From Trebonia sp963737285 (GTDB lineage Bacteria; Actinomycetota; Actinomycetes; Streptosporangiales; Streptosporangiaceae), in assembly GCA_963737285.1 (NCBI GenBank), contig CAVTRT010000001.1, forward strand, positions 879,090 to 943,089: a stretch of DNA of 64,000 nucleotides, given 5' to 3'. Position 1 is the stretch's first letter; each line of letters starts with the position of its first letter. Both the position numbers and the translations under genes were made by a program. The notes below the pieces were generated by a model. It was not told the origin of the DNA, did not search any database, and worked only from the letters and a program-made list of their open reading frames with translations. This document shows positions 1 to 9,073 of the stretch, piece by piece.

Positions 1-1
1 C

Positions 2-175
2 CTTGGCCTTGACATCAGTCTTCCCGGTGGCGGGGAAGAAGATTTCCGGGTCGGCCACCGCGCAGGCTGCTCCGAGAACCCAGTCGCCCATCGCCGGGGG
101 CACCTCGGCTGGGAGAGCTTGAGCTCGCAACGGGATGATGGCGCCGCCCAGGTCGGCGTTCTTTGAATAGGACAT
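2..175 (-). CDS. WhiB-like regulator, partial (runs off left edge)
   Basis: The minus strand is open from an ATG at 175 to the window edge, giving 58 N-terminal residues without a stop. The segment GDWVLGAACAVADPEIFFP resembles the start of WhiB-like [4Fe-4S] proteins: a Trp, the first cluster cysteine in an AAC context, then the acidic-Pro-Glu-Phe-Phe-Pro motif. It is followed by a Lys/Ala-rich stretch leading to where the next cysteines would be. A GGAG lies 9 bases before the ATG. The other three cysteines are outside the window, so the assignment rests on the N-terminus only. WhiB-like proteins are commonly carried by actinobacterial phages and integrative elements, which fits the integrase next door. 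Confidence 0.62.
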   Translation of the reverse strand, partial: MSYSKNADLGGAIIPLRAQALPAEVPPAMGDWVLGAACAVADPEIFFPATGKTDVKAK

Positions 176-369
176 GCGAGATCGCTCCGTTCGCCGTGGG
201 GGCGGGGGAGCGATGTATGTCCCTGATTGGTAGGCCGCGCAACCTTCGCGCCTAGGCTGGCGTATTGGTACTAATTTAAACCATTGTGAAAATTGAGTCA
301 AGGACGGTGCGGCCAGGCAGTGGAAGCCTGGCCGCAGCCGTACGGACGATCACTGGCCCTGAACGACCC

Positions 370-1443
370 CTAGAACATGTCGCCCTTGCGCTGTTTGGCC
401 TCGAGTGCCCGCTGGTTGGCGACGTCGTCGGCGTACCGGTCAACCATCGCCCGCGACTTCCAGCCCATGATCCGCATCAGGTCGCCCTCTGACCCGCCAG
501 ACTTCAGCCAGGCGTCGCTGAACGTGCGAAACTGGTGTGGCGTGACGCCCGTGTAGCCGGCCTGCTCGGCACGGCGGATGAGCATCTTCCGGATTCCCGT
601 GGCGGCGAACCGCCCGCGGCCGCGCGTGCCGAGCCATACCCAGTCGGAGTCGGCGAACCGGTGGTGCCGCCGGGCACGCAGGTAGACGGCCAGTGCCCGC
701 GCCGCGGACGGGCCGAGCGAGACCAGCCGCCCCTCACCTGCTTCTCGGGCGCTCTTGAGCGGGACGAGCCGGAAGACCGGGTTCCTGGTCAGGTCCGCCG
801 GCATCGTGTGCATCACCATGCCCAGCAGCTCCGACCTGCGGACCCCTTCCCCGCACAAGATCCGGATGACGGCGTGATCGCGGGCCGCCTCAAAGTCGCG
901 GGCGCTGCCGCCCCCGGTGACCTCAAGCAGGGCCGCGATGAACTCCCCGTCCAGCGTCTTGGGGCGTCCCTTCACCTCGGCATAACGGTTCAGCCCTGAT
1001 GCGTACGGGCTGGGGTGCCTGAGCTCTCGGCTCAGGTAGTTGAACAGCTGGATCAGGTTGCGCTGCATCGTGTGCGTTCCGCCCTGGCCGTGCTCCCGGA
1101 AGTAATCCCGGAAGAAGCGATTGAGCACGGCAACATCCGCGACCGTATAGTCGCCCTCGATGCCCTTAGCCGTCATCCACTCATCGAGGACCTTGGCGGG
1201 ACCGACGTAGGCATCAATGGTCGCCTCCTCGTACGGGCGGCCGAACTTGTTGTTGGTCGTGCGCAGGTAATCCTCGAACTCGGCGCGGGTGCTCTCGCGA
1301 TCGGTGAGCCTCTCCGGATACGTCGGTGCCGTGAAGCCGTCGAGGTCAGCGTGCCTCCGCTCGCTGCTGGGGCCACTGGGTGCGGCCAGCGGGCTCTTGA
1401 GGGGGCGGCCAGGGTAGCGGCTGGGGATACTAGCGGCGGTCAT
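370..1443 (-). CDS. int: Tyrosine recombinase / integrase of an integrative element
   Basis: 357-residue site-specific tyrosine recombinase. The N-terminal half carries a SAM-like core-binding region (about residues 50-150). The catalytic half shows the first Arg in GVRRSELL, a Lys in LKSAREAG, the H-x-x-R box as HQFR (TPHQFRTFSDAW), and the nucleophilic Tyr in GWKSRAMVDRYADD. The usual HxLRH box is therefore HQFRT, a conservative variation. A GGGAGGG lies 8 bases before the ATG. The gene begins about 170 bp from a tRNA-Thr gene, the usual target of such integrases, and is followed by a WhiB-like fragment on the same strand. All catalytic residues are present, so it may be functional. Confidence 0.9.
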   Translation of the reverse strand: MTAASIPSRYPGRPLKSPLAAPSGPSSERRHADLDGFTAPTYPERLTDRESTRAEFEDYLRTTNNKFGRPYEEATIDAYVGPAKVLDEWMTAKGIEGDYTVADVAVLNRFFRDYFREHGQGGTHTMQRNLIQLFNYLSRELRHPSPYASGLNRYAEVKGRPKTLDGEFIAALLEVTGGGSARDFEAARDHAVIRILCGEGVRRSELLGMVMHTMPADLTRNPVFRLVPLKSAREAGEGRLVSLGPSAARALAVYLRARRHHRFADSDWVWLGTRGRGRFAATGIRKMLIRRAEQAGYTGVTPHQFRTFSDAWLKSGGSEGDLMRIMGWKSRAMVDRYADDVANQRALEAKQRKGDMF

Positions 1444-1613
1444 GGGCAGGGGCCCTCCCGTTCAGGCGTGGGGGAGCAAGGTCACTTTTCAAGCGTCCTA
1501 GCACCGATGTGCTTGGCATCCACGCCTGCAAAGACGACCTAGCTCGCTACCGCGAGCCCGCCGGACCCGGTACCCTAGCAGGGATTCCCTGTGCCGGGGT
1601 ACCCCCAGCACGC

Positions 1614-1690
1614 GCCGGTGTAGCTCAGTAGGCCAGAGCGCCCGCCTTGTAAGCGGATGGTCAGGGGTTCGAATCCCCTCACCGGCTCCA
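1614..1690 (+). tRNA. tRNA-Thr (anticodon TGT)
   Basis: The acceptor arms GCCGGTG (1614-1620) and CACCGGC (1680-1686) pair perfectly, followed by T and an encoded CCA. A D-arm is seen in TAGCTCAGTAGGCCAGAGC, the anticodon loop is CTTGTAA (anticodon TGT, threonine), and the T-arm reads GGGGTTCGAATCCCC. One C-A mismatch closes the top of the anticodon stem. Integrase genes or relics lie on both sides, so the 3' half of this tRNA is the likely attachment site of an integrated element. Confidence 0.93.
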
Positions 1691-1739
1691 CCCTCCTCGA
1701 CCTCCTCCACCCATCCATCCCATCCACCACCACCAAACC

Positions 1740-1960
1740 AGCGCGGAACTTTCCAGGCTGGGCAAGGCCTGCCTGGGCAGCGCGTTCGGCGAGCGCCGCG
1801 ATGCTGCGATCATCGCGGTGTTCCTGGCGATGGGCATCCGGCTCGCTGAGATGGCCGGCATCCGCTACCTCCCCGGTGACCTGTACCACAGCGATGTTGA
1901 CCTCGGCGCCCGCGAGGTCCGGGTCCGGGGCAAGGGCGGCAGGCCGAGGACCCCGGCCCC
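1740..1960 (+). pseudogene. Tyrosine integrase fragment
   Basis: One frame reads RRDAAIIAVFLAMGIRLAEM then DVDLGAREVRVRGKGGRPR, the start of the catalytic domain of a XerC/D-type tyrosine recombinase, including the first catalytic Arg region (GIRLAEM) and the VRGKGG strand. No upstream start or core-binding domain exists between it and the tRNA, and the HxxR and Tyr boxes are missing. It is cut off near 1960, where an unrelated transposase tail begins. It is most likely a relic of an earlier insertion at the tRNA. Confidence 0.7.
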
Positions 1961-2131
1961 ATCCCGCTCACCGTCCACGAGGTCAAGTGCCTGCTCGCCG
2001 CAGCCCTCAGCCACCCCAAGCCCCAATGGCACGCCGCCCACTGGCTCTAATGGCGACGCGACCACCAGGCACGATCCCGCTGGTTCCCGAACCGCGCACG
2101 CCTCGGACGCAACTACGCCCTGGTCAGATAG
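1961..2131 (+). pseudogene. Transposase C-terminal remnant
   Basis: The frame from 1961 reads IPLTVHEVKCLLAAALSHP and then, through an in-frame TAA, WRRDHQARSRWFPNRARL. The pattern LTVxEVxxLL followed by HW-WRRxHQARxRW resembles the C-terminal tail of DDE transposases of IS701-like elements in actinomycetes. Only the tail remains and it contains a stop, so it is dead. The family assignment comes from recall of the tail motif and is tentative. Confidence 0.45.
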
Positions 2132-2437
2132 CGATTGGCGGCTGCCGTACCAGAATAGGGACAGATCGCGAGGTGGTTTTTCTCATACACCACTCCGGTG
2201 GACGTGGCCACCAGGAGAGCACCAGGAAAATTGGCATGAGGCTAGAAACGGATGTCGACAATCAGTAACCGCACCTCAAGCCGCCTGAACGATTCAGGTC
2301 ACCTACTGGTTTGCCTGTCCACGAGAGATACAACTGTAAATGTCTGTACCCAGCCTTGAAGTTTTGTTACAGTACGACATAATCAACCTAAAACCGCACG
2401 TGTCGCACATGTCAGCTTAATGATGGGATGGGGACTG

Positions 2438-5324
2438 ATGGTGTCTGGGGGCAGCGGTACGACCTCACAGTTCGGATCCTTGGTACGTGAGTACCGTCGC
2501 GAGGTGGGACTAACCCAACGGGAGCTGGCGGCAAGGGCGGGACTCAGCGTCGCCACGTTGCGAGACTTCGAGCAGTCTCGCCGATACCGGCCACGGCCCC
2601 ATTCGCTGGCCGCGCTGGCTAACGCCCTCGGCCTTGATAGCGCCCAGGCAGCCAGCCTGGCCCGGGCAGCCGTGCTGCCGCGGCGACGCCCCGACGAAGT
2701 GCCGTCGCCGCGTTCCTTGCACGACGATGCCGATTCGGCGCGAACGGCACACTCGTCCGGACATGATGAGGGACTGTGGCTGACGGTGCTTGGCCCGCTC
2801 CAGGCGTGGGAGGACGGTACGCCGCTGTACCTTGGGCCTCCCGCCCGGCGCGCGGTGTTCGGGATGCTCCTGATGGATCCCGGTGCACTTGTGCGCCGGG
2901 ATCGGATGATCGACCTGCTGTGGGGTGATTCGCCGCCCCGCACTGCCGTAGGCCTCGTACAGGCGCATGTGAGCAGGATCCGCAAGCTCCTAAACGTCGG
3001 CAATCGCTTCGGGGGCAGTGACGAAGTGATCGAGTCGGTCGGGGGCGCCTACCGGCTGAGCCTTTCAGACACGGAAGTTGACCTGCTGGTCTTCAGGAAG
3101 CTGGTCGCCCGTGCCGCCGCGGCGCGGGCAGGCGGGGACGATGTGACTGCCGGCGAGTGCTACGAGCGCGGGGTGAGCTTGTGGCGTAGTGAGCCGCTCG
3201 CCGACGTGAACCTGCTCTGCGGCCACCCGGGCATCACCGCGCTGAAGCAGGAGTTCATCGAGGTACTCCTGCGGTATTCGGAGGTCGCCTGCGCGTTGGG
3301 CCAGTACCATCGAGTGCTATCACGACTGCAAGCGCTTGCCGATGCTGAGGAACTCAACGAGCGAGTACATTCCCATCTGATGATCGCGCTGGCTGGTTCT
3401 GGGCAGCAGGCTGCCGCCATCCGTGTGTACGAGGACGTGCGGTCGCGACTCGACCAGGAGCTGGGCCTGTATCCGGGTGAGGAATTGGCCGAAGCATACG
3501 TGCGAGTGCTGCGGCAGAACGTCCGCGCGGCGGGCCGAGGGCGGATAGAGGTCGGCCTGCCAGCGCTTGCCGCCACCATGCTCATGGCGCCGAGGCAGCT
3601 TCCCGCCGCACCGCGATGCTTCACTGGCCGGGCGGACAAGCTGGCCAGACTTTCCGCCCTGGTGGAACGAGACCTGATGCAGGCGAGCTGTGTGGTCATC
3701 GCGGCGCTGACCGGGATGGCCGGGATCGGCAAGACCGCGCTAGCGATGCACTGGGCGCATCAGGTGGCCGATCGTTTCCCTGACGGGCAATTGTTTGTGA
3801 ACCTCCGCAGTTCCGGGCCATCGGGAACGCCGGTCGCGCCGGCTGACGCGGTAGGCGGTTTCCTGACCGCGCTCGGCGTGCCACCCGCGCGGATCCCCCC
3901 GGACATCGACGGGAAGGCCGCCCTGTACCGGAGCCTGCTGGCCGACCGGCGCATGCTGATCGTGCTGGACAATGCGCGCGACGCGGAGCAGGTCCGTCCG
4001 CTGCTGCCGGGATCGCCGCAATGCCTGGTGCTGGTCACCAGCAGGAATCGGCTCACTGGCCTAGCCGCGGAGGGCGCGCACCTGATGACGCTGGGAGTAC
4101 TGACGGAAGCCGAATCCCGCGATCTGCTGACCTTGCACCTGGGTGACGGGCCGGCGACGGACGAGCCTGCGGTGATCAGCGAACTGACAGCCCTGTGCGG
4201 CTACCTGCCGCTGGCCCTGTGCGATACCGCCGCCCGCGCCGCCGCCCGGCCTGGCCTGCCACTGGCCGCGCTCGCGTTCGCACTGCGGGACGAGCGGAGG
4301 CGGCTGGACGCCCTGGAGACGGGGGAGCCGGTCACTAGTGTCAGGATGGTGTTTTCTTGGTCGCGGGCCAGGCTCGGGAGTGCGGCATGGCGCATGTTCC
4401 GGTTGCTAGGGATTCATCCGGGTCCAGATATCACTGTTCCGGCAGCGGCGAGCCTAACCGGACTGTCACCAGGACAGGCATCCCTGGCACTGGCCGAGCT
4501 GTGCGACGAACACCTGCTCACGGAGCATGTTCGCGGCCGCTACGCCTGTCATGATCTGCTGCGCTGCTACGCGGCGGAAGAGGCAAGCATCCGCGAGGAC
4601 CAAGCCGAACGGCGTGCTGCGGTGCAGCGCGTGCTCGACCATTACTTGCACACTGCCACGGTGGCGTCAGGCTTCCTTTACCCCTACCGGGCCGAGGTTA
4701 CGCGGACCCCGCCGCGGCCTGGGGTCTCGCTTGAGGAAATCGGAGACCCCGGGCAGGCGGCCGATTGGTTTGAGAATGAACAGCAAGTCCTGTTTGCCAT
4801 GATCAGGCAGGCTGCCGAAGGCGGCTACGCTCCGTACGCGTGGGAACTGCCCAGGGCTGCCGGGTGGTATTTCCAGGACGAGGCGTCCTGGCAAAGGCTT
4901 GCGACCGCCCAGGAATCCGCACTGGCGGTCGCCGCCAGCCTGGATGATCTCGCCGGGCTAGCGATGGCCCGTCAGCATCTTGGCTGGCTGAGGTTCCTGC
5001 TCGGCGATATTATTAGCGCCGGCCATCACCTGGATGAGGTCGTCGGGCTGGCCCGGCAGCTCGACGACCAAGCGGCTCCGTGCGCTGGCAGGCCTCAGCC
5101 GCGCCTATGTCCTACAGTCGCAGGATCGCGTCCTGGAGGCGCTGGACCAGGCCAGGCGGGCGCTACGGCGCTACCATGTCGTCGGCGACCCGCGCGGGGT
5201 GGTCCACGCCCTCTACACGATCGGCTGGCAACTCATCCAGCTTGGCGACCGCCAGCAGGCAGCACACTTCAGCAGCCGTGCGCTCATGGCTTACCACGAG
5301 TCCCTGTATGCCGCTGACTCCTGA
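2438..5324 (+). CDS. XRE-SARP-NB-ARC-TPR transcriptional regulator (frameshift near the 3' end)
   Basis: Large AfsR/SARP-type regulator of about 960 residues. Order: XRE-like helix-turn-helix (LVREYRREVGLTQRELAARA, about residues 10-65); OmpR-type winged helix (VLGPLQAWEDG to VSRIRKLL, 110-190); bacterial transcriptional activation domain to about 350; NB-ARC ATPase with P-loop GMAGIGKTALA (about 425) and Walker B-like LIVLDNARD; TPR helices at the end. ATGs at 2420 and 2423 precede an ATG at 2438, preferred because GGGATGGGGA sits just before it. The initial frame leaves the TPR pattern at about 5075 and ends at 5317. The +1 frame continues it (LAGLSRAYVLQSQDRVLEAL) to a stop at 5324, so a one-base indel near 5075 is likely. 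Probably a cluster activator, with targets unknown. Confidence 0.87.
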
Positions 5325-5661
5325 CCACGGGCGCTGCTATTCCCAGTTGCCGAGCGGACACGCGGTCACCCCGGTAAAACCGCCACGCGATTCCGCGGTC
5401 ACCGCGCTGGGCAGCGGCGAACTGCCATGCGCGGCAGGGAACGGCGTGTCCTGCTGCTGTCTGCCAGCCTCGCCCACCAGGCGCCAGCACGAACAGAGAC
5501 CAGGCGCCGTGAGCCTGACTCATTGAGGTCAGTTGCCCATCAATGCTGCATAACGGAGGCTGGCAGCACGATGAAAGGGTCGGCGGCCAGGACGACCTGC
5601 TATGGTAGCCGCATGCGAGCCTGAAGCTTATCGAGGATGTCCCGGGGAAAGGCCTGCGGGA
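5325..5661. other. Intergenic region, no gene recognised
   Basis: Between the SARP gene and the dehydratase gene I see no coding pattern, RNA gene or StrR-type palindrome. Open frames here have no recognisable protein character. It presumably holds the terminator of the SARP gene and the promoter of the next gene, but I could not pick out convincing elements. Confidence 0.5.
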
Positions 5662-6504
5662 ATGAACAACACCAGCGAGCGCACAGAAATGCTACTGTCG
5701 GAGCCGGCCCGTGCGCTCAGCGGGCTGCTGGGTGTGCGTGTACCGGACCTCGAGCACGGCGACGGACTGCCGCTACTTTGGCATTGGGTCTACCTGCTCG
5801 ACCGGCCCGCGCAAGCCGATCTTGGGCCGGACGGGCACCCGCTGCGCGGGACGACTGCCTCTTTTCCTGGACGAGGGCGCCGAAGGATGTGGGCCGGTGG
5901 CCGTGTCCGGACCAAAGGGCCGCTCAGGTGCGGGCAACCGGCTACCAAACGTAGCCGTGTGCTCTCTGTCCAGGAAAAGCAGGGCCGGTCCGGTCCGCTG
6001 ACCTTCATCGTGGTGGAACATCAGATCCTGCAAGATGGCCGTGTCGTCATTGACGAGCAGCAGGACATCGCCTATCGCGAAGCGGTCTGGGCCGGGCAGG
6101 CGCCGGCTCCCTCGGGGGAAAACCCCGTAGTCCGGCCCGCTGATGGCGAGTGGGAGATCGAAGTCTCGCCGACCCTGCTCTTCCGCTTCTCGGCGCTCAC
6201 TTACAACGCGCACCGCATCCACTACGATCGCGACTACGCAAGGAATGTGGAAGGTTACCCGGGGCTGCTCGCTCACGGACCGCTGCAGGCGCTGGCCATG
6301 GCCGAAGCGGCCCGCATGGCGGGATTCGGTGGCGACCAGCGCGGCGGGCGCCTGGACTTCGAGTACCGGCTGACCTCGCCGCTTTTCGACTCTCAGGGCA
6401 TGGTGGTCAGCACCGCCCGGGAGCAAGACGCGATGGTGACCGCCGTGCGGGACATTCATGGACGGCAAACGGCCACCGGGACGCTCCGGAACGCCAGTCA
6501 GTGA
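5662..6504 (+). CDS. Hot-dog fold dehydratase/hydratase (MaoC / HTD2 / mesaconyl-C4-CoA hydratase-like)
   Basis: 280-residue double hot-dog protein. The N-terminal half has the RRMWAGGRV motif of FAS1-like dehydratase domains (about residue 75). The C-terminal half has YNAHRIHYDRDYAR followed by GYPGLLAHGPLQA (about 190-215), the Asp/His active-site region of R-specific enoyl-thioester hydratases. The ATG at 5662 is chosen because GGGGAAAGG lies about 9 bases upstream; the frame is open to 5602 without another good start. It lies between two regulators and converges on the StrR-like gene. In this cluster it could dehydrate a 3-hydroxyacyl thioester during lipid-tail formation with the KAS III at 32.8 kb, but that is inference. 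Primary-metabolism hydratases share the fold. Confidence 0.72.
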   Translation: MNNTSERTEMLLSEPARALSGLLGVRVPDLEHGDGLPLLWHWVYLLDRPAQADLGPDGHPLRGTTASFPGRGRRRMWAGGRVRTKGPLRCGQPATKRSRVLSVQEKQGRSGPLTFIVVEHQILQDGRVVIDEQQDIAYREAVWAGQAPAPSGENPVVRPADGEWEIEVSPTLLFRFSALTYNAHRIHYDRDYARNVEGYPGLLAHGPLQALAMAEAARMAGFGGDQRGGRLDFEYRLTSPLFDSQGMVVSTAREQDAMVTAVRDIHGRQTATGTLRNASQ

Positions 6505-6591
6505 TCACGCGGAACCCGGGTAGCTGATGTGCTCTAGCGAGTGCTCAAGGACCGAATCGCCACGATTGACTCCAGTACCAGTCCGCGGGAA

Positions 6592-7800
6592 TTACCCGTC
6601 GGCGGATCGGGTCAGCGGATGGCTGCCGACGGGGTCGATGATGCGCGCCCGGCCATCCAGTTCCCGAGCGAAGTCCTGCCACATGTTCGCGTATTGGCGG
6701 GCGAGCTGCTCGATGATGGCGACGCAATGCGCCGGTACGGCTGCGGCCACATCCGGTAGCTGTTTCGTGCCGGTCGCGTTGACCTGCAGCAGGCGGAGCA
6801 TTTCCTTGCCCTGCTCGTTGTTTCGCAGGGACGGGTCACGCATGAGCTTCTCCATGGTGGCGGTAGGATCTGGCGGTGCCGGGGCACAGGGGGCCGACCG
6901 TGGCTTGAAGCGTAGGGGCGACACGGGATTAGCGTTGCCGTCGTCCCCGCGAGTGCTGGCAACGTGACCGGCCATCTCGTTGTCGGTGGTCGTGTCGGTA
7001 CTGGCGGCACTTGCCTGGCTCGTGTGACCGGTTGCCCTCCCTGGCACGGGTGACTCGCCACGCTCAAGTCGCTTGCGCACGTCGAGCGCTGTCGCAGGGG
7101 ATATGCCCGCGGCGCGAGCCACATCGCGCAAGGACGCGTCTGGCTGGTCGGCCAGCAGCTCCGCCGCTCGCCGTCGGCCTATACCGCTGTCCAGCGGCCG
7201 GACCTTGCCATCCCTGCCGACCCGTACGTTCGACTGAGGTACTCCTTCGCCGGAGCGCTTCCTGATGGCCGCGATGGTCTTCGCTGCCAGGCCTGCCGTC
7301 TGGCCGATGGCCCGGTCGGACATGTGCGGGTGCGATACGATGATCCGCTCAGCGGCGGCGCGGCGGTCGGCCTGGGCCAGCGGCAGCCCATGGGTGACGT
7401 TCTCACGGACGGCGCGCAGGAAGATGTCGGTCTCGCTGCCCTCGAAAAACGTGACGTCGATAGTCTCCCTGCCCTGCAGGGACGCGGCCATCAGGCGGTG
7501 CATCCCGTCGATCACCCGCATGGTCCGCCGGTCCACCAGGATCGGCGGAAGAGGCGCTTCGGTCTCGGCGAGCCGCGCGATATGTGCCTTGTCCTCACCG
7601 TTCAGCCGCGGGGAGTCGGCCGGGCGGAGCGAGAGCACGGGGACGGCTACCACCCCGGTCGGAGCATCTGTAGCCTGTGCGGCAGGGTCGTGAGCGCCCG
7701 CATGAGACGATGTATTGCTCCTGGGGCTAACTGGCTGGGACACATGATCACCTGGCTGTACCACGGCGGCTTCCCTTCGCAGGGTTCGGTCGAGCGTCAC
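6592..7800 (-). CDS. StrR-type pathway-specific activator (ParB-like fold)
   Basis: 402-residue protein of the StrR/NovG/Bbr family that activates antibiotic clusters. Residues about 48-140 match the ParB/sulfiredoxin-like domain: VPVLSLRPADSPRLNGED, PPILVDRRTMRVIDGMHR and AQADRRAAAERIIVSHPHMS. A helix-turn-helix follows at LRDVARAAGISPATALDVRK (about 225). An extra C-terminal extension of roughly 120 residues makes it longer than StrR (about 350). Its family binds palindromes with two 9-bp arms and an 11-bp spacer, and six such palindromes occur in this window (13055, 14216, 17313, 26244, 31559, 38227). It is therefore the likely master activator of the cluster. No palindrome lies before this gene itself. 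Confidence 0.92.
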   Translation of the reverse strand: MTLDRTLRREAAVVQPGDHVSQPVSPRSNTSSHAGAHDPAAQATDAPTGVVAVPVLSLRPADSPRLNGEDKAHIARLAETEAPLPPILVDRRTMRVIDGMHRLMAASLQGRETIDVTFFEGSETDIFLRAVRENVTHGLPLAQADRRAAAERIIVSHPHMSDRAIGQTAGLAAKTIAAIRKRSGEGVPQSNVRVGRDGKVRPLDSGIGRRRAAELLADQPDASLRDVARAAGISPATALDVRKRLERGESPVPGRATGHTSQASAASTDTTTDNEMAGHVASTRGDDGNANPVSPLRFKPRSAPCAPAPPDPTATMEKLMRDPSLRNNEQGKEMLRLLQVNATGTKQLPDVAAAVPAHCVAIIEQLARQYANMWQDFARELDGRARIIDPVGSHPLTRSADG

Positions 7801-8147
7801 TGTGTTACGACGACCTTACGAGGCGATGCTGGCGGGTTAGTTGGTGGTCGGCTGACGGTGAATTGCCGTACCCGTCACAGATCCGCACACGTTTCCCCCC
7901 TTCATAAGTGTGCTGTCGTGACGAGTGGGCTACCTTGTTGCCGTAGTACGCGAATTTGTGGGGGGTGCGCCCGCCCGAAGTCATTTCGAGGTAGCGCTGT
8001 TGCCGTCACGTTACGTGTCCATTTGGCTTCGCCATGAATTCCTGTCCTGGCCGACGCTCTCGCGGCGGCGGGCCGCCGGGCGTCGCCCGTCGCGGACCAG
8101 GGCAGGTAGACGCGGGCCAGGTCCAGTCGCCGTAGGCATGATTGATT
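7801..8147. other. Intergenic region upstream of the StrR-like gene
   Basis: This stretch separates the start of the StrR-like gene (minus strand) from the left terminal repeat of the small IS at 8148. It should contain the StrR-gene promoter, but I see no StrR-type palindrome and no convincing protein-coding pattern in any frame. Confidence 0.5.
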
Positions 8148-8781
8148 GAGCCTTTTCATCCAAGTTGCAACTGAACCACTGCGTTGAGTGTCGGTATCGT
8201 TGTCGTGACGGAATGGCCACGCTACGGTCACTGCACGGCGTGTTGCCCCCGGGGAAGGGCGATGCCCCTGGTAGTTGAGGCGGTTACCACACGAGCCTCA
8301 TCCACCCAGGGGCTTCTTCATGCTGTTTTACCGTGCCGCGCTGCCGCTGTCATCCAAGACGCTCAACTACACAGCGGGGATCATCCGCCGGCACCGGGTG
8401 GCGATCGGCTCTCCATGGCGGAAGCTCAGCCCCGGCCAGCAGGCCCTCCTTGTCCTGGCCCACCTGCGGAAAGGCGAGACGTTCGCCTTGCTGGGCGCCG
8501 GGTTCGAGGTCAGCACCACGACCGCGTGGCGGTACGTCAACGAGACCGTGGACCTGCTCGCCGCCCGCGCCCCGAAACTCCGCCAGGCGATCCGCGACGC
8601 GAAAGGGGCACGTCACGCCAACGTCATCCTCGATGGCACCCTCATCCCGATCGACCGGGTCGCCGCGGACCGGCCCTTCTACTCAGGCAAGCTCCGCTGC
8701 TGCCCCTGGCGAGCCGGGAAACTCGCCAAAGCCATCTACGTATTGCAGCTCCGCGAGGCATAACCAGGATGAAAAAGGCTC
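8148..8781 (+). mobile_element. Deleted IS5-superfamily-like insertion sequence with terminal inverted repeats
   Basis: The left end GAGCCTTTTCATCC (8148-8161) and the right end GGATGAAAAAGGCTC (8767-8781) are inverted repeats differing by one T. They bracket a truncated transposase gene. The element is only about 634 bp, while elements with this transposase type are usually around 1 kb, so the catalytic middle and end appear deleted. With both ends kept it could still be moved by a related transposase acting in trans. Confidence 0.68.
8320..8763 (+). pseudogene. Truncated DDE transposase (HARBI1/DDE_4-like)
   Basis: The frame from ATG 8320 begins MLFYRAALPLSSKTLNYTAG and carries a helix-turn-helix stretch (LSPGQQALLVLAHLRKGETF to GFEVSTTTAWRYV). 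It then reaches the first catalytic block VILDGTLIPIDRVA and FYSGK. After the first Asp the sequence departs from the family and stops at 8763, so the later catalytic Asp and Glu are missing. About 147 residues remain of a protein usually near 260. The start follows the common IS pattern of an ATG shortly after the left end. Confidence 0.75.
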
Positions 8782-8820
8782 ATTGATGCCCGGCTGCGAA
8801 AATATTTATAGGACGGCTGG

Positions 8821-9073
8821 ATGATAGAGCGAATTCTTCCTTTGCGGGCCGCTGGAGCTGAGTCATTCGGAGGCTATCCGCTGCCGTGCTATTTTTTCGC
8901 AAGAAAACGGTGTCATCGCGCAAGTAGCTGAAAGCCGGAGGAGGGAATTTACCGCCGCGCGCCTGCTCGTGCCGGGTCTGCTTGTCAACGGGGCACCGCT
9001 AGCCATGCTGAGCCTACGCTGGCTGGCCGATCATGGGTTCCTGGTGACCGCGGTCGTGGTTCCCGTTGCATAG
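8821..9073 (+). pseudogene. 4'-phosphopantetheinyl transferase (Sfp-type) N-terminal remnant
   Basis: ATG 8821 opens MIERILPLRAAGAESFGG, matching the usual MIExLLPxxVxxxExFG start of Sfp-type transferases. After a run of six T at 8892-8897 the match moves one frame: QENGVIAQVAESRRREFTAA corresponds to the EEExxIAxAVxKRRREFTTxR block that leads to the substrate-binding region. Beyond about 8975 the resemblance is lost and the frame stops at 9073 inside the neighbouring phosphoesterase gene. The catalytic acidic residues and the KEA motif are absent, so it is a dead 5' fragment. Carrier-protein activation must rely on another enzyme. Confidence 0.6.

Noticed and set aside
7228..7236. StrR-type arm GTTCGACTG inside the StrR-like gene
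   Set aside because: No second arm at the 11-base spacing (the bases are CGCCGGAGC).
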